Under the pieces are notes generated by a model, which worked only from the letters and a program-made list of their open reading frames with translations, did not search any database and was not told the DNA's origin. A DNA stretch of 64,000 nt from LMUY01 sp965199095 (GTDB lineage: Bacteria; Pseudomonadota; Alphaproteobacteria; Acetobacterales; Acetobacteraceae). The position numbers and the translations under genes are program-made. Below, piece after piece: positions 26,359 through 33,789 of this stretch. The stretch covers positions 744,001-808,000 of the forward strand of contig CBDAQM010000006.1 in NCBI GenBank assembly GCA_965199095.1, given 5' to 3'. Numbering within the stretch: position 1 is the stretch's first letter; the number at the start of each line of letters is the position of its first letter.

Positions 26359-26564
26359 CCGTAGATCTTCCGCTCGGCCGCGCGGCGGGTGGCATGGCCT
26401 GTCCACAGCGTGGCGCCGGGCCGCGTCAGGTCAGCGCACTCGGCACCCTTTGGACGGCCGCAGCTGGGGCATGGAACGCGACGATAGTCCGGTGGAGGCG
26501 GCAGCACGTGCACCTTGCGCGGCCGGCCGGCGCACCAAGCGTCGACCTCGCGCGAGCCGCTCAT
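26355..26564 (-). CDS. Small zinc-finger-like protein
   Basis: The 69-residue protein contains CPSCGRPKGAECADL followed by GHATRRA. That is a C-x2-C-x6-C...H arrangement used by small phage zinc-binding proteins. It overlaps both the gp27-type gene (ATGA) and the terminase gene (GTGA). A regulatory or small-terminase-helper role is possible but not shown. Confidence 0.7.
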   Translation of the reverse strand: MSGSREVDAWCAGRPRKVHVLPPPPDYRRVPCPSCGRPKGAECADLTRPGATLWTGHATRRAAERKIYG

Positions 26565-27133
26565 GGCGCCACGCCGAAGATGCGTGCCTTGATGCTGTTT
26601 GCTGTCTCGGCCGTCAGGCCCTTTTCGCGCACGGCTTGGTCGACGACAGCCGCGGCTTCCTTCTTGGTCCGCTCGGCCACACGTGCTTCGATCTTGCCCA
26701 CGAACTCGACGTCGGACTTCGACGCGCGCGTGAGATGGTCCAGCGCCTTCGCCAGCATCATGACGCCTTCCGGGTTGCCGGACAGCGCCGCCATGCCGCC
26801 CGCATCCACCTCCGCATCATTCTGGCCGCCGGCCATGAACAGCTCGAGGATCGTGCTATGCAGCAGCTCGATGTTCATCTGCGCGGACTTGCTGGCCGGC
26901 GCGTCGCCGAGTTGGCGGACAAGCACCTCCGCGACCGAGCGCGAACGGCGCAGCCGCTCGCCCACCGCTTCCATCCCGCGCAGGTGACGCCCCATCGCCG
27001 AGCGGGAGACAACCTCGCCGAGCCCGCGCAAATGGGCCACGATCTGGTCGATGGTGGCCCCGCCGTCGCGCAGCCGGCCGATCTCCTCCCGGATTTCCGG
27101 CGGCAACTGGTCCACCGTGCTCGCCCGTCCCAC
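26561..27133 (-). CDS. DUF3486 protein, Mu gp27 equivalent (small terminase-type)
   Basis: The 190-residue protein matches DUF3486/gp27: a predicted N-terminal DNA-binding helix set (LPPEIREEIGRLRDGGATIDQIVAHLRGLG...SRSAMGRHL), followed by a helical oligomerisation region and an acidic/basic C-terminus. In Mu-like phages this gene precedes the large terminase and is regarded as the small terminase equivalent. Its stop overlaps the zinc-finger gene. Confidence 0.9.
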   Translation of the reverse strand: MGRASTVDQLPPEIREEIGRLRDGGATIDQIVAHLRGLGEVVSRSAMGRHLRGMEAVGERLRRSRSVAEVLVRQLGDAPASKSAQMNIELLHSTILELFMAGGQNDAEVDAGGMAALSGNPEGVMMLAKALDHLTRASKSDVEFVGKIEARVAERTKKEAAAVVDQAVREKGLTAETANSIKARIFGVAP

Positions 27134-27136
27134 GGC

Positions 27137-27439
27137 TCAGCGCGGCGGCGGGCGGGTGATGCCGACATGCGCGCACCCGCGCGCCACATCCAGGCCGGAG
27201 CGCGTCAGCTCGCCCACCCACATCTCCCGGCCGTCATCGTGCAACTTGTCGATGCGCAGCAACGCCTGCTGCTCCAGCCACAGCATCAACTGCCGCACCA
27301 CGTCACCGCTGACCGTGTGACCGAAATGACGGAGCACGGTCTTCACCGTGTCCTCGCTCAAACGATAGGCGCTGTCCTCGGCCAGCGCCTTCAGCACGAT
27401 CCCGCGCCGGTCCTCGGTCAGCCGTTCCGCCAGGCTCAT
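27137..27439 (-). CDS. Mu gp26-type winged-helix protein
   Basis: The 100-residue protein starts at ATG 27439, overlapping the DUF2730 stop by 4 nt. It reads as a winged-helix fold (RRGIVLKALAEDSAYRLSEDTVKTVLRHFGHTVSGDVVRQLMLWLEQQ). This matches the VpaChn25_0724-like family found at the Mu gp26 position. Its exact role is unknown. Confidence 0.8.
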   Translation of the reverse strand: MSLAERLTEDRRGIVLKALAEDSAYRLSEDTVKTVLRHFGHTVSGDVVRQLMLWLEQQALLRIDKLHDDGREMWVGELTRSGLDVARGCAHVGITRPPPR

Positions 27440-27792
27440 GTGGTAGTTCCCCTTGCTTCCCGCTCCAGCCCGGCGGCCATCAGCAAGTTGAGCTGATGTT
27501 CGATGCGGCCGTTGCTGTCCCGCATGGCCCGCACGTCGGATTGCATCCCCGTCGTCACCCGTTCCAGCGCCTGCACGCGATCCGATATCTCCCGGACCTC
27601 GCGCGGCCGAGGCATGTCGCGAGCCCCCATGTCCAAATCGCTGATACACGCCTGCACACGGTTGGCCAGATCATGCGACGGGATGCCGGGCACCTGCACC
27701 GTCGGACGGGTTACCAGGATAAAAACGCACACTGCCATCAATGAGAAAAAGCCCAACACCACCAGCCAATGCTCCGGCGTCCAGGCGCTCAT
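27436..27792 (-). CDS. DUF2730 membrane protein, Mu gp25 equivalent
   Basis: The 118-residue protein has one N-terminal membrane segment (HWLVVLGFFSLMAVCVFILV, residues 7-26) and a C-terminal coiled coil (REVREISDRVQALERVTTGMQSDVRAM). This is the DUF2730/gp25 layout, which suggests an inner-membrane lysis accessory similar in shape to spanin or i-spanin subunits. That role is inferred. Start ATG 27792 overlaps the TraR-like stop. Confidence 0.85.
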   Translation of the reverse strand: MSAWTPEHWLVVLGFFSLMAVCVFILVTRPTVQVPGIPSHDLANRVQACISDLDMGARDMPRPREVREISDRVQALERVTTGMQSDVRAMRDSNGRIEHQLNLLMAAGLEREARGTTT

Positions 27793-27989
27793 GACGCACC
27801 GGCTTCGGCGTCTCGTTGGCAGTCGACACAACGCGCCGCGTTCGGCATGACGGTCAGCCGCGCTGCTGAGATTGGTTCGCCGCACGTCCGGCACATCCCG
27901 TTACCGGCGCCCCTCACGGCGCGGGCCAGACGCAATCGCGCCGACAGCCACACCTCGCTCAACGCTTGCGCCCGGTCGACGTCGTCCAT
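27789..27989 (-). CDS. TraR/DksA-type zinc finger protein
   Basis: The 66-residue protein has the four-cysteine finger CRTCGEPISAAR...AARCVDCQRD of the TraR/DksA group and an N-terminal helix. Small TraR-like proteins bind RNA polymerase in the secondary channel. A phage version beside lysis genes may tune late or host transcription. It lies 3 nt after the putative holin. Confidence 0.85.
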   Translation of the reverse strand: MDDVDRAQALSEVWLSARLRLARAVRGAGNGMCRTCGEPISAARLTVMPNAARCVDCQRDAEAGAS

Positions 27990-27992
27990 GTC

Positions 27993-28439
27993 TCAGGCGG
28001 CGGCGGCCGGCTGATTGGCTGGCGCACCTGACGTAGCCAAGGAAGTGCCACCTATCGCGGCCAACACCGCGGGGCCCATCACCGCCATCTGCTGCTTGCT
28101 TACCTCGCCGGTGAGCATGGCGATGACGCTGCCCTTGGTGGCGCCGGCCTTGGCGATCGTGTCAGGCAACGCGCCGAGCAGGTAATCAGCACCCTGCGCG
28201 ATCGCGGCCGACTTGATGGCGTTGAGAGCGTTGGCCGGGGTCGTGGCCGGGTTTCCGTTGGCCAGCAAATCGACGGCGATGCAACCGGCGACCCGCGACA
28301 CTGCGGCCTCGATCCGCTGCACACGGCTGGCCTGTTTGCCCTCCGCCTGGGCGGACAGGTCGCCCGCAACCTTGGCCACGATGGCCAGCGAAACGATCGT
28401 CGCCGGAATGGCGTAGGGCAGGTAAGGCGTCAGGTCCAT
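27993..28439 (-). CDS. Putative holin or membrane protein of the lysis module
   Basis: The 148-residue protein has an N-terminal hydrophobic segment (YLPYAIPATIVSLAIVAKVAG). A second weakly hydrophobic stretch lies near the C-terminus (MAVMGPAVLAAIGGTSLATSG), with an Ala-rich helical body between. Position directly after endolysin and N4-gp49-like genes suggests a holin. No family signature was recognised, so this is a positional guess. Confidence 0.5.
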   Translation of the reverse strand: MDLTPYLPYAIPATIVSLAIVAKVAGDLSAQAEGKQASRVQRIEAAVSRVAGCIAVDLLANGNPATTPANALNAIKSAAIAQGADYLLGALPDTIAKAGATKGSVIAMLTGEVSKQQMAVMGPAVLAAIGGTSLATSGAPANQPAAAA

Positions 28440-28440
28440 G

Positions 28441-28734
28441 TCAGGTGTCCTTTCCGGCGCGGTAGCGGCTTTCCAGCTCCAGGAATGCGAACGGTGCCCA
28501 CAGCTTGCGAAAAGCATCCTCGTACGCGTGCATCTCGCCGACCGCCTGATCGAAGATCGCCGGGTCGACGCACGCACTCTCACCGCGCACGCTGAAGCCG
28601 TTGTCCAGGGTCAGGCTGCACACCGTCACGGTTGCACCGATCCGGATGTAGTCGGTGTCGGCGATCCGCGCCTCGATCTTGTCCCGCGACATCCTGAAAC
28701 CCTCGGATGCCGTCGACCCGTGCTCTGATGCCAT
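28441..28734 (-). CDS. N4 gp49 / Sf6 gp66 family protein
   Basis: The 97-residue protein matches this small phage family well: RIADTDYIRIGATVTVCSLTLDNGFSVRGESACVDPAIFDQAVGEM. The GESACVDPxxFD core is diagnostic. The function is unknown in all phages I can recall. It sits between the endolysin and the putative holin. Confidence 0.88.
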   Translation of the reverse strand: MASEHGSTASEGFRMSRDKIEARIADTDYIRIGATVTVCSLTLDNGFSVRGESACVDPAIFDQAVGEMHAYEDAFRKLWAPFAFLELESRYRAGKDT

Positions 28735-28735
28735 G

Positions 28736-29368
28736 TTACGCTCCTTGCGAAATGCTATGAGATTGCACCGCCACCGGTTTGCCGACTGGCGGCTGCACCG
28801 CGGACAGGAACACCCGATGGTACGAGGCGATCACCGTCGCACGGTCGGAACCGTTTACGATCGCCCGCGCCCCGACAGGATCGTCATGCGCGGCGTTGGC
28901 GCCGAAATACTGGCCAAGGCGCCGCCCCGTGAAGTAGCCGCGGGCCATGCTGTCCACCAGGATCGCCAGCGCGTTGGCTGGAACGCAGGCCAGGTCAGGC
29001 TTGTTGAGCAAATCCAGACCCAGCCGCACGCCCCAGGCCTCGTAGTTGTAGCGCCACGTGATCTGTGACGGGCCGCGGCCGTAGTAGACTTGGTGCGTCA
29101 CTGGATCGGGTTGGCCGTATGGCTTGCCCTCGCCGCGGCCGCCTTCCTCGATGCCGAGGTTCATCGTCTGCCCGGTCTCGTGGAAAGCGGTGGCCAGGAT
29201 GTAGGCCAGCCAGCGCGGGTTGGGCGAAAGGTCCAGGTTGTGCGACAGCCACTCTAATTCCCAGTAATCCAGGAGGGCCGTCATGCCGTCGACCTGACCC
29301 TGCGACAGGTGGCCGCCGCTGAACAACGGCTTCGCGTGGGCGAAGAAGGTGGCGCGATCGATGCTCAT
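28736..29368 (-). CDS. Endolysin, chitinase/GH19-like muramidase
   Basis: The 210-residue protein resembles glycoside hydrolase 19-like phage endolysins. AYILATAFHETGQTM carries the likely catalytic Glu, and YYGRGPSQITWRYNYEAWG is the second active-site segment. It would cut peptidoglycan at lysis. The start at ATG 29368 (MSIDRATFF) is preferred by homology, although no clear ribosome site precedes it. An in-frame GTG at 29461 lies inside the late element. An intrinsic terminator lies only about 20 nt upstream of the start. Confidence 0.88.
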   Translation of the reverse strand: MSIDRATFFAHAKPLFSGGHLSQGQVDGMTALLDYWELEWLSHNLDLSPNPRWLAYILATAFHETGQTMNLGIEEGGRGEGKPYGQPDPVTHQVYYGRGPSQITWRYNYEAWGVRLGLDLLNKPDLACVPANALAILVDSMARGYFTGRRLGQYFGANAAHDDPVGARAIVNGSDRATVIASYHRVFLSAVQPPVGKPVAVQSHSISQGA

Positions 29369-29388
29369 CGTGTCCGTGGACCCCGGCG

Positions 29389-29416
29389 CAAAAAGGCCGG
29401 AACAAATCGCTCCGGC
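29389..29416 (-). terminator. Intrinsic terminator upstream of the endolysin gene
   Basis: On the minus strand GCCGGA (29416-29411), a 9-nt loop and TCCGGC are followed by CTTTTT. That is a GC-rich stem with a T run. It would stop transcripts arriving from the early operon that ends with the Mor-type gene. It lies downstream of late-element copy A, so a transcript started there would meet it almost at once. Confidence 0.65.
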
Positions 29417-29423
29417 GTCGCGC

Positions 29424-29468
29424 ACTGTCGCGCGCGCCCGATACGCGTTCCACGTCGACACGTGTCAC
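29424..29468 (-). promoter_or_regulatory. Late-element copy A (before lysis genes)
   Basis: The minus strand reads GTGACACGTGTCGACGTGG (29468-29450), 9 nt, then CGGGCGCGCGCGACAGT (29440-29424). This is the same bipartite element as copy B. It lies just beyond the stop of the Mor/C-family activator gene and before the endolysin, where Mu has Plys. The core edge is 89 nt from the endolysin start. Confidence 0.65.
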
Positions 29469-29472
29469 TGCA

Positions 29473-29886
29473 TCAGTCGAACTTGAAGCCGAGCTGCTTG
29501 CGGTCGCTCATGCCGGCGCCGAAGCTGCCGAACGTGGAGCGATCCCGCCCCATCTCGCGATAGACCGTCTTCTGGCTTACACCGACGCGACGCGCGACCA
29601 CGTCATAACTCAACCGCCGCTGCCGCAGGAGATGGATGCGCCATGTCTTGCAAAGGGCGATCTGCAAGGTGGTCGGCCCCCAGCGCTCAACCAACTGCCG
29701 CGCCTGCTCGATCGGCAGGACCTGGGCCAGCGGCGCATCCTGGTCCAATCGACCCGGCACGGAGAGGCGCGTGCCGCCGTAACGCTCCACCAGCGCAAGC
29801 AAACCGTCGTCGCCGAGCACATCGTGCAGCGCAACCATGGCCGGCGGGATCATGCGGCGCAGTTGCTCGGGCGTTACGTGCGGCAT
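29473..29886 (-). CDS. mor: Mor/C-family transcription activator
   Basis: The 137-residue protein matches the Mor activator family: an N-terminal dimerisation region (PPAMVALHDVLGDDGLLALVERYGGTRLSVP) and a C-terminal helix-turn-helix (LSYDVVARRVGVSQKTVYREM). In Mu, Mor drives middle and its relative C drives late promoters. Only one member is visible here, so it may serve both roles. It is the last gene of the early operon; its ATG overlaps the preceding stop (TAATG). Confidence 0.92.
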   Translation of the reverse strand: MPHVTPEQLRRMIPPAMVALHDVLGDDGLLALVERYGGTRLSVPGRLDQDAPLAQVLPIEQARQLVERWGPTTLQIALCKTWRIHLLRQRRLSYDVVARRVGVSQKTVYREMGRDRSTFGSFGAGMSDRKQLGFKFD

Positions 29887-30329
29887 TAGTCGGTCGCGAC
29901 CGCATCCGCATGGCACAAGCGATCGAGGGCGGCGGCCTCTATCATCTGCTCGATCTGGCCACGGATCAGCTCTGGCAAGTCCTCGGCCGCGATTGCCAGA
30001 TGGTCCGGCAGGTCGCTTTGCCTGACGCCCAAGGCATTGCCGATCTGGTCCAGCGCGCAAAGCGCCCCAGCGGCAAAGACCACCCAGAGCGGCGATGCTG
30101 GCGAGGGCAACGTGCGACCATCTCCGTAGGGGCGGCACGCTTCCGCCAGTGCGGCCTCCGTGGTCTGCTCGATCAGCGCCTCGATCACGGGCTCGGTCAT
30201 CGCGCGCGTGAACTCGACGCAGGTGAGCTGCAGCCGGCTTAAATCGGTCCGGCGGCGATGCTGCATGCCGGTCCGCACGGAGAGCCGCACCGCGTTGTCC
30301 ACCGTCTCGCGCAGATGTTCGGGTGTCAT
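29886..30329 (-). CDS. Unknown early protein, 147 residues
   Basis: It is helical, with no recognised domain. RRTDLSRLQLTCVEFTRAMTEPVIEALIEQ and a C-terminal acidic stretch (EDLPELIRGQIEQMIEAAAL) are notable. A short hydrophobic segment (PLWVVFAAGALCALDQIG) may be buried rather than membrane. It lies between gemA and mor, overlapping gemA by 4 nt. Confidence 0.65.
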   Translation of the reverse strand: MTPEHLRETVDNAVRLSVRTGMQHRRRTDLSRLQLTCVEFTRAMTEPVIEALIEQTTEAALAEACRPYGDGRTLPSPASPLWVVFAAGALCALDQIGNALGVRQSDLPDHLAIAAEDLPELIRGQIEQMIEAAALDRLCHADAVATD

Positions 30330-30862
30330 ACCCGTTCTCCGTCCGACGGCACGACGGCCTTGGCGATCTCTCGCGCCAGCCAGGCCTTCAAGCCTTCCAG
30401 CACGCGGTTCGCCTGCGCCCCGTCCAGGAACTCCGGGGCTGATATGCCGTCCGGATGCAGCTTGCTGCGGGTTTGCCGCGCCGCGAAGCTGCGTAGGGCT
30501 TCGTCATCATGCGCACGCACATACGGGGCCAAGTCCGCCCACACCGCATAGATCATCCGCACCTGCGCCTTGTCGGCGCGGCGCTTGCCATACTGCCGCG
30601 ACGATGGGGACCATCCCAACCGTTTAAACTCGCCCAGCAGCCGGTGCAGCGCCGCATCGCTCGCCGCGCCGGCACTGGACGTGCCCGTGATCCGCTGCAC
30701 CACGTCCCGGTAGGCGTCCTCGGTCAAGCCAAGCTCTTTGCGTGCGACATGGACCTTGGCGAGCATGCCGCGCCGCTCGTTGGTCAGCGGGATGCGTTCT
30801 TGCGCCAAGCTGCTGGCGCCCTGCACGGCCGGGCGGCGATAGCGCTGCGCTTGGGCACTCAT
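30326..30862 (-). CDS. gemA: GemA-type regulatory protein (Mu gp16)
   Basis: The 178-residue protein matches GemA/DUF1018: NERRGMLAKVHVARKELGLTEDAYRDVVQRITGTSSA, then LHRLLGEFKRLGW, then AQVRMIYAVWADLA. Mu GemA alters host gene expression and DNA topology early after infection. It overlaps both neighbours by 4 nt. Confidence 0.93.
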   Translation of the reverse strand: MSAQAQRYRRPAVQGASSLAQERIPLTNERRGMLAKVHVARKELGLTEDAYRDVVQRITGTSSAGAASDAALHRLLGEFKRLGWSPSSRQYGKRRADKAQVRMIYAVWADLAPYVRAHDDEALRSFAARQTRSKLHPDGISAPEFLDGAQANRVLEGLKAWLAREIAKAVVPSDGERV

Positions 30863-31587
30863 AATGCGGCCTCACGGTGTGCCTTGCGGATCGTCCAGGG
30901 GGACTTGCCCAGGGCAACGCGCCGCTCGTTGATCTTGGCCAGGTCAAATCCGTGCGTGGGTGTTCCGAGGCCGTTGGCGATGGCCCATTGCTCGATCTCT
31001 GCGTAAGGCACGGCGATCGAGGCCTTCGGCGCTGCTGCCGTTGTTTTCGCGGCAGGCTTGTCAGGCGCTGCGACGGCGGCGATCGCCGGCTCGGTCGGAG
31101 GTTTCGCGGGAGGCTGCGGCGCACGAGATGGCTGCGCGACCGGCGACGGCGTGGCTGTCGGGGCGACCATCTTGGTCGATCCCTTCGCGTGCGACCAGGG
31201 CAGGATGATCACCAACGCGTCGCCAACGATCTCCCAGGACACGGGCCGGCGTGACATACCTTCGGCCGGCACACCCGGTAGCCCAGCGATCTGCAGCATC
31301 GGAGCAGCCGGCCTGCCGACCTTGGCGTGCTTGCCCGTCGGCCCCATGGTCCGATGCGGCCCTTGGTCGCGCAGCCGGATGCGCCCGGCGTGCTCGCCAT
31401 CGCCGATCTCCACGGTGACGGGGCGGCGATGCGTCCACCAGCCGAGCCCGCCACCGGCCAGCAACTCGGTCCGCACCGTCACATAGGCGCGCTGCACGAT
31501 GCGGCCCGGCTTGCTGACGCTGATCGTGACCACGTCGCCGCCCTGCTTCGGGCCGCACGCTGCCGGCTGCAACGTGGTCCAGCTCAT
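30859..31587 (-). CDS. Unknown early protein with Pro/Ala linker, 242 residues
   Basis: No family was recognised. The N-terminal 130 residues are strand-rich and basic (ISVSKPGRIVQRAYVTVRTELL...RPVTVEIGDGEHAGRIRLRDQG). A Pro/Ala-rich linker (about residues 140-185) follows. The C-terminal helical piece (EIEQWAIANGLGTPTHGFDLAKINERRVALGKSPWTIR) looks like a small DNA-binding helix set. A two-domain DNA-binding protein is plausible. ATG 31587 overlaps the upstream stop. Confidence 0.65.
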   Translation of the reverse strand: MSWTTLQPAACGPKQGGDVVTISVSKPGRIVQRAYVTVRTELLAGGGLGWWTHRRPVTVEIGDGEHAGRIRLRDQGPHRTMGPTGKHAKVGRPAAPMLQIAGLPGVPAEGMSRRPVSWEIVGDALVIILPWSHAKGSTKMVAPTATPSPVAQPSRAPQPPAKPPTEPAIAAVAAPDKPAAKTTAAAPKASIAVPYAEIEQWAIANGLGTPTHGFDLAKINERRVALGKSPWTIRKAHREAAL

Positions 31588-31925
31588 TGCAGGCCTCCCT
31601 GCGTCGGCTCCGGTTCCGCGATGCCAGCGGTCTCCAGGTAGGGCAATGCCGTCCGCACCGCCTCGATCAGCCTGGCATGGCCGGGCAGTTCGTCCTGCTG
31701 CCGCAGCAGCAACGACAACGAGTTGCGCAGCAGCAGCACCGCTGCCCCCAGGCAGAGCGCCGACGCGTCGGTCGTCGCCGTCCATCGCATAGTCTTGTCG
31801 TCAGCGGTCACGTCGATGAGACACAGCACGGCCTGCGCGCCGGCCCCTCTGTCGAAATGCGACATCAGGCAGTCAGCCACATACGCCTGCGCCGGCGTCA
31901 CCTTGATCGGGCGGACCTTGCTCAT
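31584..31925 (-). CDS. Unknown early protein, 113 residues
   Basis: No domain was recognised. IKVTPAQAYVADCLMSHFDRGAGAQAVLCLIDVTADDKTMRW suggests a compact alpha/beta start. LCLGAAVLLLRNSLSLLL is a hydrophobic helix that may be an amphipathic core. It overlaps both neighbours by 4 nt in the early operon. Confidence 0.6.
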   Translation of the reverse strand: MSKVRPIKVTPAQAYVADCLMSHFDRGAGAQAVLCLIDVTADDKTMRWTATTDASALCLGAAVLLLRNSLSLLLRQQDELPGHARLIEAVRTALPYLETAGIAEPEPTQGGLQ

Positions 31926-32476
31926 GCCGGCCCTCCCACGGCCTCGAGCACTCGCGGCGCCGGCGTGCGCCGCGCCCAGGGCGGTAGGGTCAGCCTCAGC
32001 AGGGCGTGATACGCCTCATAGGCGACCGGCTCCGCCTGCCGCTCCTCGCCAGCCATGTCCGGCAACGCCGGCACCCGCAGCTGCACCGGCGGCAGCTTGT
32101 CCAGCCGGTTCGCCACCCGGGCGCGCAGGCGGTAAGGGCCGTCGGGGCCGGCACGCTCGATGTCCAGCACGCCGCCGCCATAAGGGTTGACCAGGATGGT
32201 CACCCCCATGCCGCCGCGATACCACGGGATCGCGCGCAGCACCGCCGCGTGCACCACCACTTCCAGCACCAAGCGGCTGCCGACGCGCACCGCCCCCATC
32301 GTCACCGATCCGGCATCCCCCGCCGGCGCATGCTCAATCCGTCGCATCCTGTCCTCCCTTTCGATCCACTCGCTCTCCGCAATCCGCGTGCAAGCCGGGC
32401 ACGCGTCGATCTCCGGTGCCGCGGTGTGCGGCGCCGGCACGTAGGCCCGGCCTTCACAGACCGGGCATTCGCTCAC
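31922..32476 (-). CDS. Unknown early protein with N-terminal zinc ribbon, 184 residues
   Basis: The N-terminus MSECPVCEGRAYVP...IDACPACTRI has two CxxC pairs and should bind zinc. The remaining 140 residues are strand-rich (RVGSRLVLEVVVHAAVLRAIPWYRGGMGVTILVNPYGG), and the family was not recognised. ATG 32476 overlaps the carrier-like gene. A nucleic-acid-binding role is a guess from the zinc ribbon. Confidence 0.65.
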   Translation of the reverse strand: MSECPVCEGRAYVPAPHTAAPEIDACPACTRIAESEWIEREDRMRRIEHAPAGDAGSVTMGAVRVGSRLVLEVVVHAAVLRAIPWYRGGMGVTILVNPYGGGVLDIERAGPDGPYRLRARVANRLDKLPPVQLRVPALPDMAGEERQAEPVAYEAYHALLRLTLPPWARRTPAPRVLEAVGGPA

Positions 32477-32799
32477 TCCGCTGCCCGCGTACGCATAACC
32501 TCGCGCACCACGTCGCCAACCGTCCGCCAGTCGCAGGCGTCCACCAGCCGCGCGATGCCCAGCCGCTGCTCGATCGCCAAAGCCAGTTCGATGCGGCCGA
32601 GCGCCTGCAGGCCAAACTGGTCGGCCAGCGAGTGGCTTTCCGCGACGTGCTCGGCGGGCACGTCGACCACCGTGGCCAACTCCTGCGCCACGACGCGGCG
32701 CACCGTGACCAGGTCGTATCCAGCGACGACGGTTTGCGAGCAGCCGATCCGCGTCTCCACGCTCGCGATCTCCCGTTTAAGGGCTGCGATGCTCTTCAC
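32473..32799 (-). CDS. Acyl-carrier-protein-like protein lacking the attachment serine
   Basis: The 108-residue protein has a short basic N-terminal helix (about residues 1-20). From residue 32 it aligns with acyl carrier proteins: VRRVVAQELATV, SLADQFGLQAL, IELALAIEQRLGI, then WRTVGDVVREVM. The usual Asp-Ser-Leu is Gln-Ala-Leu, with Ala66 at the phosphopantetheine serine, so it cannot carry an acyl chain in the normal way. GTG 32799 overlaps the MuB stop (GTGA). It may be a structural adaptor for the transposition proteins; that is speculation from its place. Confidence 0.7.
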   Translation of the reverse strand: MKSIAALKREIASVETRIGCSQTVVAGYDLVTVRRVVAQELATVVDVPAEHVAESHSLADQFGLQALGRIELALAIEQRLGIARLVDACDWRTVGDVVREVMRTRAAE

Positions 32800-33776
32800 G
32801 CCGCGTCCTCCACCGGCAGCACGCCCAACTGCTGTGCGGCCGCCAGCACATGCTGCTGCGTCAGCGTCGCACCCTCGTTGCCGAGGCGCAGATGTGCCTG
32901 CCGAAGCACCTTGGTCATCGACCGGAGCGCCCCGCCGCGCAGCCCCACGGCGCGGCAGGCGGCGCGCGCCTCCGCATCCTCGACCGCCCAGGCATCCAAC
33001 AGCGCGTCGATGTCGCCCTTCTGCGCACCGTCCCGCCGCACCCGCATGCCGATGCGGCTCCACAATTGCGCGAAGTGCTCGCGGCGGTTGCCGCCATCCA
33101 GCCGGCCGTAGACGCTTGGGTTGCCCAACAGCGTCACGCCGATATCGCTGAGGTCATGGATCGTCTGCAGCTGGTCGAGCGTGACAGATGACAGGTGCTG
33201 CGCCTCGTCGACGATGATCAGGCCGCCGGTGCGGCTGATCCGGTCCACGATGGCGCGGCTGATGCGCTGGCCGCTCACGCCCGGCGCCGATACGCCGACC
33301 ACCTGCGCCAGGTATTCCAACATCGCGCGGGGCTGCCCAAAGCACGGCTCGGCCGTCAGCAGCCACACGTTGGCCACCTGGGACGCGTATTGCCGCGCCG
33401 TGGTGGTCTTGCCCACGCCGGGCGCCCCGACGATCACCGCCAGGTCCGGCGCGTGCTGGGCGTGCTCCAGCACCGACGTGAATGCCTTTGCCGTGGGGGT
33501 GAACGTGAAGCCGGGCCCGCGCCGCAGCGTGCTCGTCGCCTGCGCACGCGACCGCCTGCCGTTCACCCACCGTTGCAGCTTGACGGCGATCGACGCCATC
33601 GAGCCGGCATAGGTGCCGTTCATCCAGGCGCTCACCGTGCTGGCCGATACGCTCGCCTCGCGAGCCACCGCCCCGTAGGACAGCCCTGCGCGGTCGATGA
33701 CCTCCTGCACCTCGCGGCGCAGCTCGACCACGCGCTCAGCCCCGAAATCGTCGTCCTTCAAGTCGTCTGCACCCAT
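32796..33776 (-). CDS. B: Target-DNA activator ATPase, MuB family
   Basis: The 326-residue AAA+ ATPase has an N-terminal helix-turn-helix (LSYGAVAREASVSASTVSAWMNG, residues 32-54), Walker A GAPGVGKTT (117-125) and Walker B LIIVDEAQ (186-193). A C-terminal helical domain follows. MuB coats target DNA, stimulates MuA and gives target immunity. It lies 13 nt after the transposase gene, in standard Mu order. Confidence 0.95.
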   Translation of the reverse strand: MGADDLKDDDFGAERVVELRREVQEVIDRAGLSYGAVAREASVSASTVSAWMNGTYAGSMASIAVKLQRWVNGRRSRAQATSTLRRGPGFTFTPTAKAFTSVLEHAQHAPDLAVIVGAPGVGKTTTARQYASQVANVWLLTAEPCFGQPRAMLEYLAQVVGVSAPGVSGQRISRAIVDRISRTGGLIIVDEAQHLSSVTLDQLQTIHDLSDIGVTLLGNPSVYGRLDGGNRREHFAQLWSRIGMRVRRDGAQKGDIDALLDAWAVEDAEARAACRAVGLRGGALRSMTKVLRQAHLRLGNEGATLTQQHVLAAAQQLGVLPVEDAA

Positions 33777-33789
33777 CTTGTCCTCCCGA

